Source: TMED23 sp964566055 (GTDB taxonomy: Bacteria > Pseudomonadota > Alphaproteobacteria > Rhodospirillales > UBA2165). Taken from it: DNA of 64,000 nt. Positions 8,545 to 18,138 of this stretch are shown piece after piece; position 1 is the stretch's first letter, and each line of letters begins with the position of its first letter. The position numbers were made by a program, and so were the translations under genes. The notes below the pieces were generated by a model. The model made no database searches, was not told where the DNA came from, and worked only from the letters and a program-made list of their open reading frames with translations. The stretch lies in the NCBI GenBank assembly GCA_964566055.1, contig CAZMHI010000007.1, forward strand, positions 45,503-109,502. The letters run 5' to 3'.

Positions 8545-9594
8545 TTATCTCTTTTGGGCAGTAGCTTCGTCGCTGAGATTCCATTTATTCTTCCAGGCGA
8601 GATCAGCGCAATAAATTTTGTACACGAGTTGCATGGTTTTAAAGGCTTCCAAGGAAGAACCTGCGATAATATCTTCGTTTTTCAAAATTGCGGTTGAAAA
8701 CTCTTCGATCTCATCTGCCCAAGAAGGGTCAAGCGGGTAATTTTTAGTTTCTTCTTCCGGGTCGCCCCGATCATCACCGGTTCGACGAGCAATTGTCAGG
8801 GTTTCTTTTCCATAACTTTTAGAGCCGGAAAGAATACCACTGAGGATCAGCATACCTTTCTCCAGTGTAATCTCGAGAGTAAATCGATGCCGCCATTGAG
8901 TAGCGGAGGAATGAATCATTGCTACAACGCCGTCAACAGTTCGCATTAGGGCGTAAGCGTTGTCCTCAACGTCATGATTCCAATAGGAATTGGAAATGAA
9001 ACTGTGAACCTCTCCAAATTCTCCGCCGAACAATCTAACGAGATCCACCATATGGATACCTTGATCCAGCAAAATGCCACCACCGGAAATATTCCGGTTT
9101 GTACGCCAATCATGATCCTTGCCGAAGGTTACGAGTTGGGATTTTCCGTATACGGCTCTTAGGTTAATTACCTTTCCCAACTCGCCAGATTTAACAATGC
9201 CCAAGGCATCTCTGACAGAGTTGTGGTAGCGGTGATTAAAGCCATATTTGAGTTTTAACTTAGGGTATTTACTTTCGCAGGCTCTAACGTTGTAAATGTC
9301 GTTCAGATCACGGCCGGGAGGTTTTTCACAAAAGACATGTAATCCCAATTCTAAACCGGCAATGGTTATCTCCGATGCCATGTCATTGCTGATACAAACG
9401 AACAGAGCGTCGAGATCTTCACCGAGCAACTCTTTATATCCGGTAAAAAATTTTATGCCGTTATCCAGGACGCCATTGGATTCAAACACGCGATCACATA
9501 CGGCGACAACTTTCATATCTTCACGTAATTGAATAAATTCGCACCGCCGTTTTCCGACGACGCCAAAGCCGGCGATACCTACACGTATGGTCAT
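8545..9594 (-). CDS. Gfo/Idh/MocA-family oxidoreductase
   Basis: A 349-residue NAD(P)-dependent sugar oxidoreductase. The Rossmann motif is AGFGVVG (8-14), and the catalytic-loop Glu-Lys-Pro occurs in FCEKPPGRD (EKP at 90-92). The C-terminal domain has the GGGILLDQGIHMVD segment typical of the family, with the conserved Asp and His. Members oxidise or reduce nucleotide sugars or free sugar derivatives, for example UDP-GlcNAcA 3-dehydrogenases. It sits two bases downstream of a second, diverged Gfo/Idh gene, so the pair probably act in one pathway or as consecutive redox steps. It is the last gene of the long minus-strand run. Confidence 0.8.
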   Translation of the reverse strand: MTIRVGIAGFGVVGKRRCEFIQLREDMKVVAVCDRVFESNGVLDNGIKFFTGYKELLGEDLDALFVCISNDMASEITIAGLELGLHVFCEKPPGRDLNDIYNVRACESKYPKLKLKYGFNHRYHNSVRDALGIVKSGELGKVINLRAVYGKSQLVTFGKDHDWRTNRNISGGGILLDQGIHMVDLVRLFGGEFGEVHSFISNSYWNHDVEDNAYALMRTVDGVVAMIHSSATQWRHRFTLEITLEKGMLILSGILSGSKSYGKETLTIARRTGDDRGDPEEETKNYPLDPSWADEIEEFSTAILKNEDIIAGSSLEAFKTMQLVYKIYCADLAWKNKWNLSDEATAQKR

Positions 9595-9596
9595 AA

Positions 9597-10721
9597 TCAG
9601 ATTTTTTCGCTGGTTTGCTGGCTTGTTCTATAAATATCGGACAATTTGTCATCCGAGCGACCGAGACGGGTTGACTGGTTAGTTTCCTCTACATCAATCC
9701 AATCACCAGCTTCATCGGAACAATAAAACGCATGTAATAGACTTAGCGTGCCAATACAGTCTTCGCGGTTTACTGGGTAAGGCGCCTCCCCTGAGAAGTG
9801 TTTTACTATATCGCGATACATTTCAGAATGACCAAATCCATAAACCGCACCATGCCCTTTGATACCGATAAAATCTTCGCTATTTTTGGCGCATTCATCA
9901 GGCGCCGGGGTAAAAATCTGTAGCTCGTTAACTGCAACACCACCGATCTGAGCCAAGCCTTTGGAACCAACGATAGAAAGCGATGCTTCAAAATCATCTG
10001 GCCTGGCTGCAGTGGTCCCCTCTAATACGCCGACAGCGCCGCTATCGTAAGCTAAAGTGGCGACCACAGTATCCTCAACTTCTATTTCTGCACCATAGGT
10101 GTCCATGATTGCATTGACTCTTGTGACATCACCGCCGAAATATTTGAGTAAATCGACGTGGTGTATACATTGATTGGTTAACGCACCGCCATCATGGGAA
10201 AAGGTTCCTCGCCACGGCGCCAAATTATAATATCTCTGTGGCCGGCACCACCGAACTCGGACAGATACAATCCGTATATCTCCAAGTTCATTTTCGTCAA
10301 GGGCGCGGCGGACTCGTTGTACAGCCTTATTGTAGCGGTTTTGAAAAACCGGAAAAATCTCAACGCCATTCGCATCGCCAAGATCAAAAATGCTGTTGGC
10401 CTGATCCGGGCGCATAAAAGTTGGTTTCTCGACGACAATATGCTTGCCGAAGCCTTCGATAACTTCCTTCGAATGCTCTGCGTGCATTCCGGAGGGCGTG
10501 ATTATCGAGACAACATCGATTTCCGGATGTTCATTTAGCATTCGATGAAAGTTGCTAAAATAAGATACGTTGTATTCTTCGCCGTACTTCCGGGCTCGAT
10601 CTTCAACGAGATCGCAAACGGCTACGAGGTCAACGCCTGCGGTATTATTTATTGATAGACAATGATGACCAGCGACTCGTCCGCAACCGATCAAAGCGAT
10701 CTTGAGATTTGTTGGGTTCAT
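9597..10721 (-). CDS. Gfo/Idh/MocA-family oxidoreductase
   Basis: A 374-residue member of the same family as its downstream neighbour. It has the GCGRVAGHH nucleotide-binding loop (12-20), VEKP at 97-100, and GGALTNQCIHHVDLL with the conserved His-Asp pair of the substrate site. It resembles the WlbA/MviM branch, which oxidises the 3-position of UDP-GlcNAcA in some pathways, but I cannot assign the substrate. An aminotransferase of the DegT class would be expected next to a WlbA, and none adjoins it, so another sugar substrate is likely. It begins 28 bases after the radical SAM gene. Confidence 0.8.
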   Translation of the reverse strand: MNPTNLKIALIGCGRVAGHHCLSINNTAGVDLVAVCDLVEDRARKYGEEYNVSYFSNFHRMLNEHPEIDVVSIITPSGMHAEHSKEVIEGFGKHIVVEKPTFMRPDQANSIFDLGDANGVEIFPVFQNRYNKAVQRVRRALDENELGDIRIVSVRVRWCRPQRYYNLAPWRGTFSHDGGALTNQCIHHVDLLKYFGGDVTRVNAIMDTYGAEIEVEDTVVATLAYDSGAVGVLEGTTAARPDDFEASLSIVGSKGLAQIGGVAVNELQIFTPAPDECAKNSEDFIGIKGHGAVYGFGHSEMYRDIVKHFSGEAPYPVNREDCIGTLSLLHAFYCSDEAGDWIDVEETNQSTRLGRSDDKLSDIYRTSQQTSEKI

Positions 10722-10749
10722 TAAATTTCAGTTCCGATAGTTAAATTAA

Positions 10750-11958
10750 CTAAGGTGTTTTTGATTTATAGCTTTCGAAGCGCTTGGAACGAGCCTTTTG
10801 AACTACTCTGCGAATAGGCAGTTGAAGCTGTTCCGGTAATGCATGAAAAGCTTTACGGGCAACTTTCTTAGCTCGAAAATGCCCGGCTTTATTGTCGGTG
10901 TCCCGATGAAGCGCCAAAACCTGTCGCAGTTGGGTTAGATAAATTTCCGCATCTTCAAATCCAAATTTTTTGACTTTTGGCAGTGATTTATCAATCGCCG
11001 TGTACATGTCATCAAAATCTGCTTCAGTAAAATTGAGATAGGTGCTTTGAAATTCTTCAGTTTGATAGGGATTTGCTACCAATAAGATGAGCGGCTCGGC
11101 ATCGTATGACAGCGCCAGATCGACAAAGGATCCGATCTCGTGGCAATTTAATTTATTTAGTGTCATGCTAAGCGTATAGCTAAATTTTTTGCGGGATTTA
11201 AGTTCTTTTAGACGTTCCAGGTTCTGAAGCACCGTTTCCCAACTGGCATTTTTGCCACGGACACGGAGTTCATTAAAACTTTTCTCGCTCGCCGCATCTA
11301 AGGACGCGGCCATACAAGTAATTGGCAATCGTTCCAGCGTTTCATAAATGCGATCCGTTAATAACGTCGCATTGGTTATAAAATAGAATCTGGTTTCCAG
11401 ATTTGTATTATGAGCCTCAAGAAAACTGACGACAGGTTTAAAATAAAAGGGTTCGCCTCCAAACGGAAATACGACCTGAGCTTTTTTTGCATATTCAGAT
11501 GCTTCTGCCATAAATTCGTCAGGAAGCTTAATTCGCATTTTTGCATCTTCGCGCTGATAGCAGTGGTAGCAATCTAAATTACAGGCGTAGCTGTAGGTAA
11601 ATCTGAACCACCGGGGATTAGAGGCAAGAATTAGCTGACCAGATGCAAATTCTTCCTCATTTAGAATAGCGTTTTGCCGCTGCTCACCATCTTCACTTAA
11701 TTCCGTGTACCAGTCCAAATTCTCATACTTTTTGCCCCCTTGTAAAACAGGGCAGGTATGAGGACACATAGCATGGGCGCCTTCGTCACGCATGCGTTGA
11801 CGATTTTTTTTGAACGCAGTGCCATTCCAAATTTCTTCGACCGTACCTTCATTCACATTTCCAAGCACGGTATCGTTATTACAGCACATGGTAACGTCAC
11901 CATTAGGGTTGTTAACCTCAAAATGCGACCAAGGATGTTTACAGACAAACTTTTCCAT
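10750..11958 (-). CDS. Radical SAM protein with an N-terminal SPASM-like domain
   Basis: A 402-residue radical SAM enzyme. The cluster-binding CX3CX2C is at Cys126, Cys130 and Cys133 (ACNLDCYHC). The N-terminal 75 residues look like a SPASM module, which normally lies at the C-terminus: Cys6, Cys25, Cys26, Cys65 and Cys69, with the GDVTMCCNN and LGNVNEGTVEEIWNG signatures. The FPFGGEPF motif follows the cluster loop, as in other radical SAM enzymes. The substrate is unknown; a carbohydrate, lipid or peptide modification is possible. It lies seven bases downstream of the putative GT-B transferase gene. Confidence 0.75.
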   Translation of the reverse strand: MEKFVCKHPWSHFEVNNPNGDVTMCCNNDTVLGNVNEGTVEEIWNGTAFKKNRQRMRDEGAHAMCPHTCPVLQGGKKYENLDWYTELSEDGEQRQNAILNEEEFASGQLILASNPRWFRFTYSYACNLDCYHCYQREDAKMRIKLPDEFMAEASEYAKKAQVVFPFGGEPFYFKPVVSFLEAHNTNLETRFYFITNATLLTDRIYETLERLPITCMAASLDAASEKSFNELRVRGKNASWETVLQNLERLKELKSRKKFSYTLSMTLNKLNCHEIGSFVDLALSYDAEPLILLVANPYQTEEFQSTYLNFTEADFDDMYTAIDKSLPKVKKFGFEDAEIYLTQLRQVLALHRDTDNKAGHFRAKKVARKAFHALPEQLQLPIRRVVQKARSKRFESYKSKTP

Positions 11959-11964
11959 ATCGGA

Positions 11965-13557
11965 TTAACTCACTTCTAATTCCCGAGCCCACACTTCGGG
12001 AATCACTTTGGCATAAATGCTGTCCCACTTTAATGGTGGAGGTTGAACAGCATTGTTGAGAGCATCATCGAGACTGGCGATTGATACTGCAACCGGATTG
12101 ACACCTTCGGGCAGGACATTGATGGCAACCTGATCATCCGGACGCAGCCGGAAGGTCGGTATTTGAGCCAGCATTCCTTCAAGTCCCGATGTTCCAGTGC
12201 CGTATAATACGGCACTGATACCGCTTTGTTCCGGAATGGTGTGAGAAGTGATCTGAACGCTTTCACTTTCCTCTATTTCCTTTGGATATAGCGGGTGAAT
12301 CTTGATTAAGAACTTCCGCCCATTTTTTTGAGCACCTTTGACGGCCAGCATCAATTTCCGGGTAATATTAGAATCGCTTGATGTGGCGACAAAAATTGGT
12401 CCGTCAGGATCAAAAAGATTGTCTTCAAAACTTGAAATCCGGAAGGCGCCGCCAATTATTAGGCGATCCTCAGGTATTCCCCATTGAATGAGTTGATCAT
12501 GGTAAGCAGGGCCGGAACAAATTATTCTGTCCGGTATGCTGTCGAAACCATCGGGATTTGACGCCGGCCCAGGATTAAATTGCTGAGGTCCAATAACGGC
12601 ATGTTGATAGCCAATTGTTTTGATGCCGAATTTTTTTGCTCTTCTGCACAATTCCCTTTCCCACGGATGGTTTTCCCACGGCCATAAAATTACGCTAGGT
12701 TTATTTTGCGAAAGCCAGCGATTCTGACAATGAAATTGCCAAGCATTTGTCGCCACTGCTGCGGTTGAATTTTCGATGATGATGGCGCGTCGAATTAGCC
12801 AAGAAAAATCCCCACTTAAGTCAGATTGGCTCGGTCGCCATCGTTTAAAGATGAGAAAAGGCACATATAAAACGTGACCCCAAGCATGAAAGCCAGCCGT
12901 GCGTTTGCCGGCGAGACGATTTACCGCAGCGGGCCCCGCATCGGTGTGGATTATACGTTTAAGAGCCGGCATATCCTTCATCAAAGATCCAAAATAAATA
13001 TCCTGACCATCAGCTGAGCTACCTGGGTGCCCATAGGCCAGAATTGTTTTGTCTCCAACGTTAATATTATTGCGGGTGTGCTTAAGCCGAAAGGATGCGG
13101 CTGAAACTTTGACCGCAAGCCATGCGCGGGATAAATACCCCCTTACCGATAATCGAATAATATGTCGCCACAAGGATGGTGGACGGCCTGCGGATACGCC
13201 ATTAATTGCGGCCAGTTCCCGATATAGCCAGGGGTCGTCGCAAACCGCCAGGCAGGACGCAGATTCCGCACAAACTCTTTCGGTCAATCGAACCCAGGCC
13301 ATCATCAGACCAAAATCACAATTATAGGAAGCTGCTGTCGGCGTGTGAGCAAGTCTGGCTGACGGTGTTTGACCAAGTTGTTTTCCAATCCGCCACCATT
13401 CATCGCGAATACCATCAAATTCCTTTTCTAAGCGAGCTCCCAAACCGGCAAGTTTACAGTCTGGATTTAACCCCGCTGAAGTTCCGGTAACGGCGTACCA
13501 AGATAGCGATGTGTCAATATCTGATAAGTCGTTCGAATGTCTTAATATAACTGTCAT
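11965..13557 (-). CDS. Putative surface carbohydrate biosynthesis transferase (GT-B-like)
   Basis: About 530 residues with an ATG start at 13557; a TTG at 13578 overlapping the SDR stop is less likely. The N-terminal half is lineage-specific. The middle has PWENHPWERELC followed by IGYQHAVIGPQ, and the C-terminal half has a GT-B-like nucleotide-binding fold with KIHPLYP and a glycine-rich GTGTSGLEGM loop. This matches the pattern of TIGR04326-type surface carbohydrate biosynthesis proteins, as I remember that family; the match needs a profile search. It is probably a cytoplasmic transferase acting on a lipid-linked oligosaccharide. It lies between the SDR gene and the radical SAM gene. Confidence 0.5.
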   Translation of the reverse strand: MTVILRHSNDLSDIDTSLSWYAVTGTSAGLNPDCKLAGLGARLEKEFDGIRDEWWRIGKQLGQTPSARLAHTPTAASYNCDFGLMMAWVRLTERVCAESASCLAVCDDPWLYRELAAINGVSAGRPPSLWRHIIRLSVRGYLSRAWLAVKVSAASFRLKHTRNNINVGDKTILAYGHPGSSADGQDIYFGSLMKDMPALKRIIHTDAGPAAVNRLAGKRTAGFHAWGHVLYVPFLIFKRWRPSQSDLSGDFSWLIRRAIIIENSTAAVATNAWQFHCQNRWLSQNKPSVILWPWENHPWERELCRRAKKFGIKTIGYQHAVIGPQQFNPGPASNPDGFDSIPDRIICSGPAYHDQLIQWGIPEDRLIIGGAFRISSFEDNLFDPDGPIFVATSSDSNITRKLMLAVKGAQKNGRKFLIKIHPLYPKEIEESESVQITSHTIPEQSGISAVLYGTGTSGLEGMLAQIPTFRLRPDDQVAINVLPEGVNPVAVSIASLDDALNNAVQPPPLKWDSIYAKVIPEVWARELEVS

Positions 13558-13568
13558 TTTGTCGGTTC

Positions 13569-14333
13569 TTACAACCAATCGCCACCAGTTAAAGGTATCA
13601 TTTGTCCAGTGATGAAGCTTCCATATGGCGACAACAAATAGGTTATCAGCGATGCTGCTTCGTCTGGATCACCAGCCCGCTTCAAAGGGACCAGATCAGC
13701 GCGTTCGTGCATTTCCTGTTCTGTCTTATTGTGCCAGCGCTCGTGAAAACCGCTTGCAATGTAGCCGAGACGAACTCCATTGACTAAAATATCATTTGGC
13801 GCACCTTCACGGGCCAACCCCTGGACCAGGCATTCCGTGCCTCGTTTGGCGATTGCGTATGGGAAGGAAACAGCGCTACCGCCATGAAGTGCAGATTCCG
13901 TGCCCGTCAAAACAATACGCCCGCTCTTTTTTATATGTTTCATTGCTGCACGGGCAAGGTAAAAGGGCTGATTTAGATTGACACCAATTTCTTTCTCCCA
14001 ATCTTCACCACTCATATCCATCCAATGGCCGCTAAATTGAATTGAACCAGACAGGACAACAAGCGCGTCTATACCCCCAGCCTTGCTAACAAAGTCATCG
14101 ACTAATATGCGGCATGAACTTTCATCATCGAAGGTCTGGCTTAGAGGAATGATCCGCTCATCCCGGCTTTCAAATGTCTGGCTCGAACCGTGGGCGCCAA
14201 CAATACAGTCGGAACCTTTAAGTAGCATGGTGACCAAGTGTTGACCCAATCCACCTGTCGCACCAGTAACTAGAATTCGCATACCGGTTGGAACGCTGGG
14301 CACCCAATCCGGTCGGTTGAAGGCATTCTTCAT
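13569..14333 (-). CDS. Short-chain dehydrogenase/reductase
   Basis: A 254-residue SDR with the cofactor motif VTGATGGLGQH and the catalytic Ser in TGTESALHGG. The Tyr-x-x-x-Lys is in FPYAIAKRG, and a C-terminal GGDWL replaces the usual GG-D/W-x end. It likely oxidises or reduces a hydroxyl or keto group of a small metabolite. The ATG at 14333 overlaps the TGA of the upstream isomerase gene (ATGA), whereas a GTG at 14342 lacks support. With the overlapping isomerase and ABC exporter genes it forms a translationally coupled block, which suggests a shared function in making or modifying an exported sugar. Confidence 0.8.
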   Translation of the reverse strand: MKNAFNRPDWVPSVPTGMRILVTGATGGLGQHLVTMLLKGSDCIVGAHGSSQTFESRDERIIPLSQTFDDESSCRILVDDFVSKAGGIDALVVLSGSIQFSGHWMDMSGEDWEKEIGVNLNQPFYLARAAMKHIKKSGRIVLTGTESALHGGSAVSFPYAIAKRGTECLVQGLAREGAPNDILVNGVRLGYIASGFHERWHNKTEQEMHERADLVPLKRAGDPDEAASLITYLLSPYGSFITGQMIPLTGGDWL

Positions 14334-15139
14334 CCGAAACACTCCTTTAAAACACTGGCGCTTTGCCGCAAGGCGTCAAGCGGCGCTTCTTCGCCGATCA
14401 TTTTTTGTTCGATTGAGACATAACCATCATAACTAATATCTCGTAAGAGTTTCGACATCTTATGATTGTTCACTTGGCCCGATGAGCCAAGAATTCCGAG
14501 ATCCGGCTCATTGGTGTGAACATGAATGAGATGAGGGGCTGCTGCCTGAAAAATTTCAGGCGTCATTTCGTTATTGGTGACAAGCGCCTTTGCATCCAAT
14601 TGGACACGCAATGAAGGATGATTAACTTGCTCGACCAAATGAATTGAATCCTGGACGGAATTAATGAAATCCGAATCTGAAGGTCCCAATGGTTCAAAAC
14701 AAAATACTGTGCCGTGATCTTTAATGCGTGGAATGAGGTCGTTGAAGAAATCGATTGTTTCAGTAAATGCGTCTTCTAGCGGTAAGTCACGCCGCCATCG
14801 TCCACCGCCGTAAATCAGCGTCTTACCACCAAGGTCCCGGCATAATTTTGACAAATGCACCATAAAATTCAGCGTTAAACGCCGGGTCTCGGAATCGCTA
14901 AACAAACCTAATTCGGGCTGGTCGTAAAATAACGAATGTAGCCCGATAATAGAGAGGCCGGCCTGTTCGACTTCTTGGCGATAGGATTCAACTGATTTTG
15001 GTGAAAGCCCATGCCAGGTATCCTGCCATACACGGCTGGGAGCAACTTCTACACCGGCCAGCCCCATACCAGGCAAAAGTTTTAATTCTTCCCCATGGTC
15101 ATAGGCTGGCAGTGCAATATTGGAAGCAGCAAGTTTCAT
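14330..15139 (-). CDS. Sugar phosphate isomerase/epimerase (xylose-isomerase-like TIM barrel)
   Basis: A 269-residue TIM-barrel protein of the AP-endonuclease-2/xylose-isomerase superfamily. Metal-ligand candidates are the Glu in FCFEPLGPSD, the Asp and His in RVQLDAKAL and LIHVHTNE, and the Glu in YVSIEQKM. Such proteins isomerise or epimerise free or phosphorylated sugars and inositols. It overlaps the SDR gene downstream (ATGA) and the ABC transporter gene upstream (ATGA at 15136-15139). An isomerase next to an SDR and Gfo/Idh oxidoreductases resembles inositol-type or keto-sugar pathways, but I cannot name the substrate. Confidence 0.75.
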   Translation of the reverse strand: MKLAASNIALPAYDHGEELKLLPGMGLAGVEVAPSRVWQDTWHGLSPKSVESYRQEVEQAGLSIIGLHSLFYDQPELGLFSDSETRRLTLNFMVHLSKLCRDLGGKTLIYGGGRWRRDLPLEDAFTETIDFFNDLIPRIKDHGTVFCFEPLGPSDSDFINSVQDSIHLVEQVNHPSLRVQLDAKALVTNNEMTPEIFQAAAPHLIHVHTNEPDLGILGSSGQVNNHKMSKLLRDISYDGYVSIEQKMIGEEAPLDALRQSASVLKECFG

Positions 15140-16956
15140 GGCTCTGGCGTTTCAGCCTGGAGCTCTGGATGACTGCCAAGTTGTACAAAATGGCGAAATT
15201 CTTCATTGTTCTCAAGCATATCATCGTATGTGCCGGTAGCTTCGATACGCCCGTCTATCATGAAAACGATTTTATCGCAGTTGCGCACAGTACTTAAGCG
15301 ATGAGCGACAAACAGAATGGTTTTTTCCCCTGCCAAGGCTTCGATAGCTGCATGAATTTCCTGCTCAGTAGTATTATCGAGGGCAGAAGTTGCCTCATCG
15401 AAAACGAGGATTTCCGGGTTGAAATACAATGCTCTGGCAATGGCAATTCTTTGGCGCTGACCTCCTGATAGGCGCGTTCCGTGTTCGCCAACTGTAGTGG
15501 ATAACCCTTCGGGTAAGGAGTCGATAAATTCATCCAAATTTGCCAATCGAATACAATTGAGAAGCTGGTTGTTATTGATTTCTGCGTCTTCAACGCCAAA
15601 GGCAATATTTCGACGCAAGGTGTCGTCCATCAGGAAAACTTGCTGTGGAACGAATCCAATACTATTTTGCCAGGCGCTGATATTCTCCGAGACTTCTTTA
15701 CTATCTACTTGAAAAGACCCTGAAGAAGCCTGCAGTAATCCGAGAATGATATCCATTAATGTCGATTTTCCTGCCCCCGACGGACCGACAAAGCCGATCG
15801 ATTGTCCGTTGGATATTGATAAATTTATATTGTGCAATGCGGGATATTCTGCCGCCGGATAAGTGTAAGATAAATTTTGGATAGCGATTTTATTTTGAAG
15901 TGTCACCGGGTTCATGGAAACCTGCCGAGACTGTTCAGATGATCTAGTATCTTCGGTGGTGAAAGCTTCGTAAACTTCAGATATGTATGCCGAGCTGCGC
16001 CGTAATTCCGTCGCTGTAGTCAGAATTCTGTTGAGCGACGGCATCAACCTAAGAGAAGCCATCCCAAATAATCCAAGAACAGTTATAATATCATTTGGTT
16101 TCTGCTCGGCTGACAACAAAATGAGGACAATGGCTAGAAACCCGATGACGACAATAGTTTCAATCAGCAATCTCGGAATTTGAATGGATGTCGTGCTGAG
16201 GCATAAATAATGAGCGCGGCGTATTCCGGTATCTTCAATTTTGCGGTTTAAAAAATCTTCCGCCTGCATCAATTTTACGTCGCGAATGCCGTTGAAAGAT
16301 TGATTGATCCATTTGATGAGTGTGCGTTCTAATTTCAAAGACATCTCGCCCCAAAAACGAAATATTGGGCTTGATATAAAATAAAATACCAGTCCTACAA
16401 CAGATAGAATTAAAGCTGCACTAATCGTTGCGATAGGCTCCGCAAACATTAAAAGTGAAAACGCGCCGATCATTAACATTGCATCAAGCGTCATTAATAA
16501 AACCAATCTAGCAGTTTCAAGTGAACGATTTACACCAGCGGTTATATTGATGAGTAATTTGGCGCTATTGTTATGAAAGTGAAATTCCATCGGGCGTGAA
16601 AGATATATGTTAAAAATGTTGCGGGTGTAGATTGCGGTTTTGAAGGTAACAACTCTGGTTACCAGATAGATTAAGGATAACAGCAGAACATTTTTTGCGA
16701 TAAAAAATAAGGCGAATAACCCGGTTACCCAAAGTGCGGGATTCTCCCCCTCAACGATCGGCAAAAATTCAATAATAAAACCGGTAATTGGCCCATCCTG
16801 CTGACCCAAAACGAGCACCTGAATGACAGGAATAATCAGTCCAATACTGACGATTTCTAATCCAGTCATCAGAAACATAGGTATGAGCAATAAGGCAAAA
16901 TGGACACGTGTCTGCGGGTCCAGTATTTCGATTAATTGACGAATGGTATTGATCAT
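15136..16956 (-). CDS. ABC transporter, fused membrane and ATPase domains (PglK/MsbA-like flippase)
   Basis: A 606-residue half-transporter. The membrane domain spans roughly residues 15-310 with five or six hydrophobic segments. The ATPase domain follows: Walker A GPSGAGKST at 391-399, Q-loop near 438, signature LSGGQ at 496-500, Walker B ILVFDE at 516-521 and a switch His in VAHRLS. Dimers of this type flip lipid-linked oligosaccharides (PglK) or lipid A (MsbA) across the inner membrane. No Wzx or Wzy protein is visible in the window, so this is the best candidate exporter of the glycan made here. Its stop overlaps the isomerase start. Confidence 0.8.
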   Translation of the reverse strand: MINTIRQLIEILDPQTRVHFALLLIPMFLMTGLEIVSIGLIIPVIQVLVLGQQDGPITGFIIEFLPIVEGENPALWVTGLFALFFIAKNVLLLSLIYLVTRVVTFKTAIYTRNIFNIYLSRPMEFHFHNNSAKLLINITAGVNRSLETARLVLLMTLDAMLMIGAFSLLMFAEPIATISAALILSVVGLVFYFISSPIFRFWGEMSLKLERTLIKWINQSFNGIRDVKLMQAEDFLNRKIEDTGIRRAHYLCLSTTSIQIPRLLIETIVVIGFLAIVLILLSAEQKPNDIITVLGLFGMASLRLMPSLNRILTTATELRRSSAYISEVYEAFTTEDTRSSEQSRQVSMNPVTLQNKIAIQNLSYTYPAAEYPALHNINLSISNGQSIGFVGPSGAGKSTLMDIILGLLQASSGSFQVDSKEVSENISAWQNSIGFVPQQVFLMDDTLRRNIAFGVEDAEINNNQLLNCIRLANLDEFIDSLPEGLSTTVGEHGTRLSGGQRQRIAIARALYFNPEILVFDEATSALDNTTEQEIHAAIEALAGEKTILFVAHRLSTVRNCDKIVFMIDGRIEATGTYDDMLENNEEFRHFVQLGSHPELQAETPEP

Positions 16957-17048
16957 TTAATTAATTGCCGAAAAGGAGTTTCAGTTGATCTATTTCGAAG
17001 TTGTCGCAGTGCTATTTGAATTTGGCATGATGTAAGTAATTTGACTTC

Positions 17049-18101
17049 TTAGTTTTGGACGCGACGAATAGCGAATCCAAAACGGTTTGTGGTTTTTTTA
17101 ATTGCATTTTTAAGACCAACACCGGCACGAATTTTAGTACTTACGATGCTTCCTTTAAAATGCGCGACACTGGAGGTTGGCTCAATGTCGTATAAGCCAT
17201 GAAAATTTAACATGTTGTTTAGCGCGGCAATGTCGGTTTGCGAAACATGCTGGCGCCAACGGTTTTGATCAAGGGCGCCAATACGAGCCGGCATTGTCTC
17301 ATCGCCGTCATAAATTTCCCGCCCTTTGCGAGGGTTGTCAGAAGTGTTTGGCCGGAAAGGTTTGCCCTCAATACCAATCAAGTCTTGGTTGGTAATACTG
17401 ACGCCTAACCATTCCGATACTTCTGCTAGAGCGCGATCGGTATCGTTACATAAATGTTCATATTTCAACACTTTGTAACGATCATGTTTAAAATTTGCAA
17501 CAAAGTCCAAATTGTCTTGTTGTTGTCGAAGCACTATTGGAAAATTTCCATGATGTGAAATGCGTTCGGATGAAATTCGTGCATATGGATTTCGCACAAC
17601 CTCAAGCCAATAGGCACGGGGATTTTTCAGAAACACCGGAGCATAGCGATGATGAGCCGTCCAGCGAGTGGCGCAGATCTGAACGCCCAATTGATCACCG
17701 ATTTTTGTTAACAATGATCCGATATCCGATAAATTATCGTGATTAACAATTATCTCCACAAAATTAAGAAGTGTTTTTCTATCTAATCCGAAGACCAGGT
17801 CACCCTCTGTTGCACTGTTGGATTTGAGCATGTACGGCCAATAAACGCGTTGAATGTAATCCTGCAGAAAATGTGAGCGAACATAGTAGTCGTTTTTCTC
17901 ATCGATAATATTTGGGGCTTGTTCAAAATCTTCAGTCATTATCTCAGCTTTATCCCGATAGCCTCGCGAATAGGCGATGGCACGGATAATCTGAAAAAAC
18001 AAATTAAAACAGGTTACATCGGGCTGACTATCGAACAGTCGTTCGGTCATAGTCGTGCCGCTTCGATGCAGGCCATTGATAACCAGTGGTAGAGAGCTCA
18101 T
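17049..18101 (-). CDS. Sulfotransferase family protein
   Basis: A 350-residue PAPS-dependent sulfotransferase-like protein. The 5'-phosphosulfate binding loop is NGLHRSGTTMTERLF (9-23), and a 3'-phosphate binding element is plausible in VVRNPYARISSERISHHG (about 185-202). The C-terminus ends in a basic tail. The predicted reaction is transfer of sulfate from PAPS to a hydroxyl of a sugar or lipid at the cytoplasmic face. No PAPS-forming genes (cysC, cysD, cysN) are seen in the window, so the donor must come from elsewhere. It is separated from the ABC transporter by about 90 bases and from the unknown upstream gene by 37. Confidence 0.7.
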   Translation of the reverse strand: MSSLPLVINGLHRSGTTMTERLFDSQPDVTCFNLFFQIIRAIAYSRGYRDKAEIMTEDFEQAPNIIDEKNDYYVRSHFLQDYIQRVYWPYMLKSNSATEGDLVFGLDRKTLLNFVEIIVNHDNLSDIGSLLTKIGDQLGVQICATRWTAHHRYAPVFLKNPRAYWLEVVRNPYARISSERISHHGNFPIVLRQQQDNLDFVANFKHDRYKVLKYEHLCNDTDRALAEVSEWLGVSITNQDLIGIEGKPFRPNTSDNPRKGREIYDGDETMPARIGALDQNRWRQHVSQTDIAALNNMLNFHGLYDIEPTSSVAHFKGSIVSTKIRAGVGLKNAIKKTTNRFGFAIRRVQN

Positions 18102-18138
18102 TTAATGTTCAATCGCTTTCATAATTTGGATAGTCTGC

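Noticed and set aside
13870..13885. Second ops-like sequence (GGCGGTAGCGCTG on the minus strand)
   Set aside because: It lies inside the SDR coding region and encodes Gly-Gly-Ser. An exact 8-base match is expected about once per strand in 64 kb, and no leader or hairpin surrounds it.
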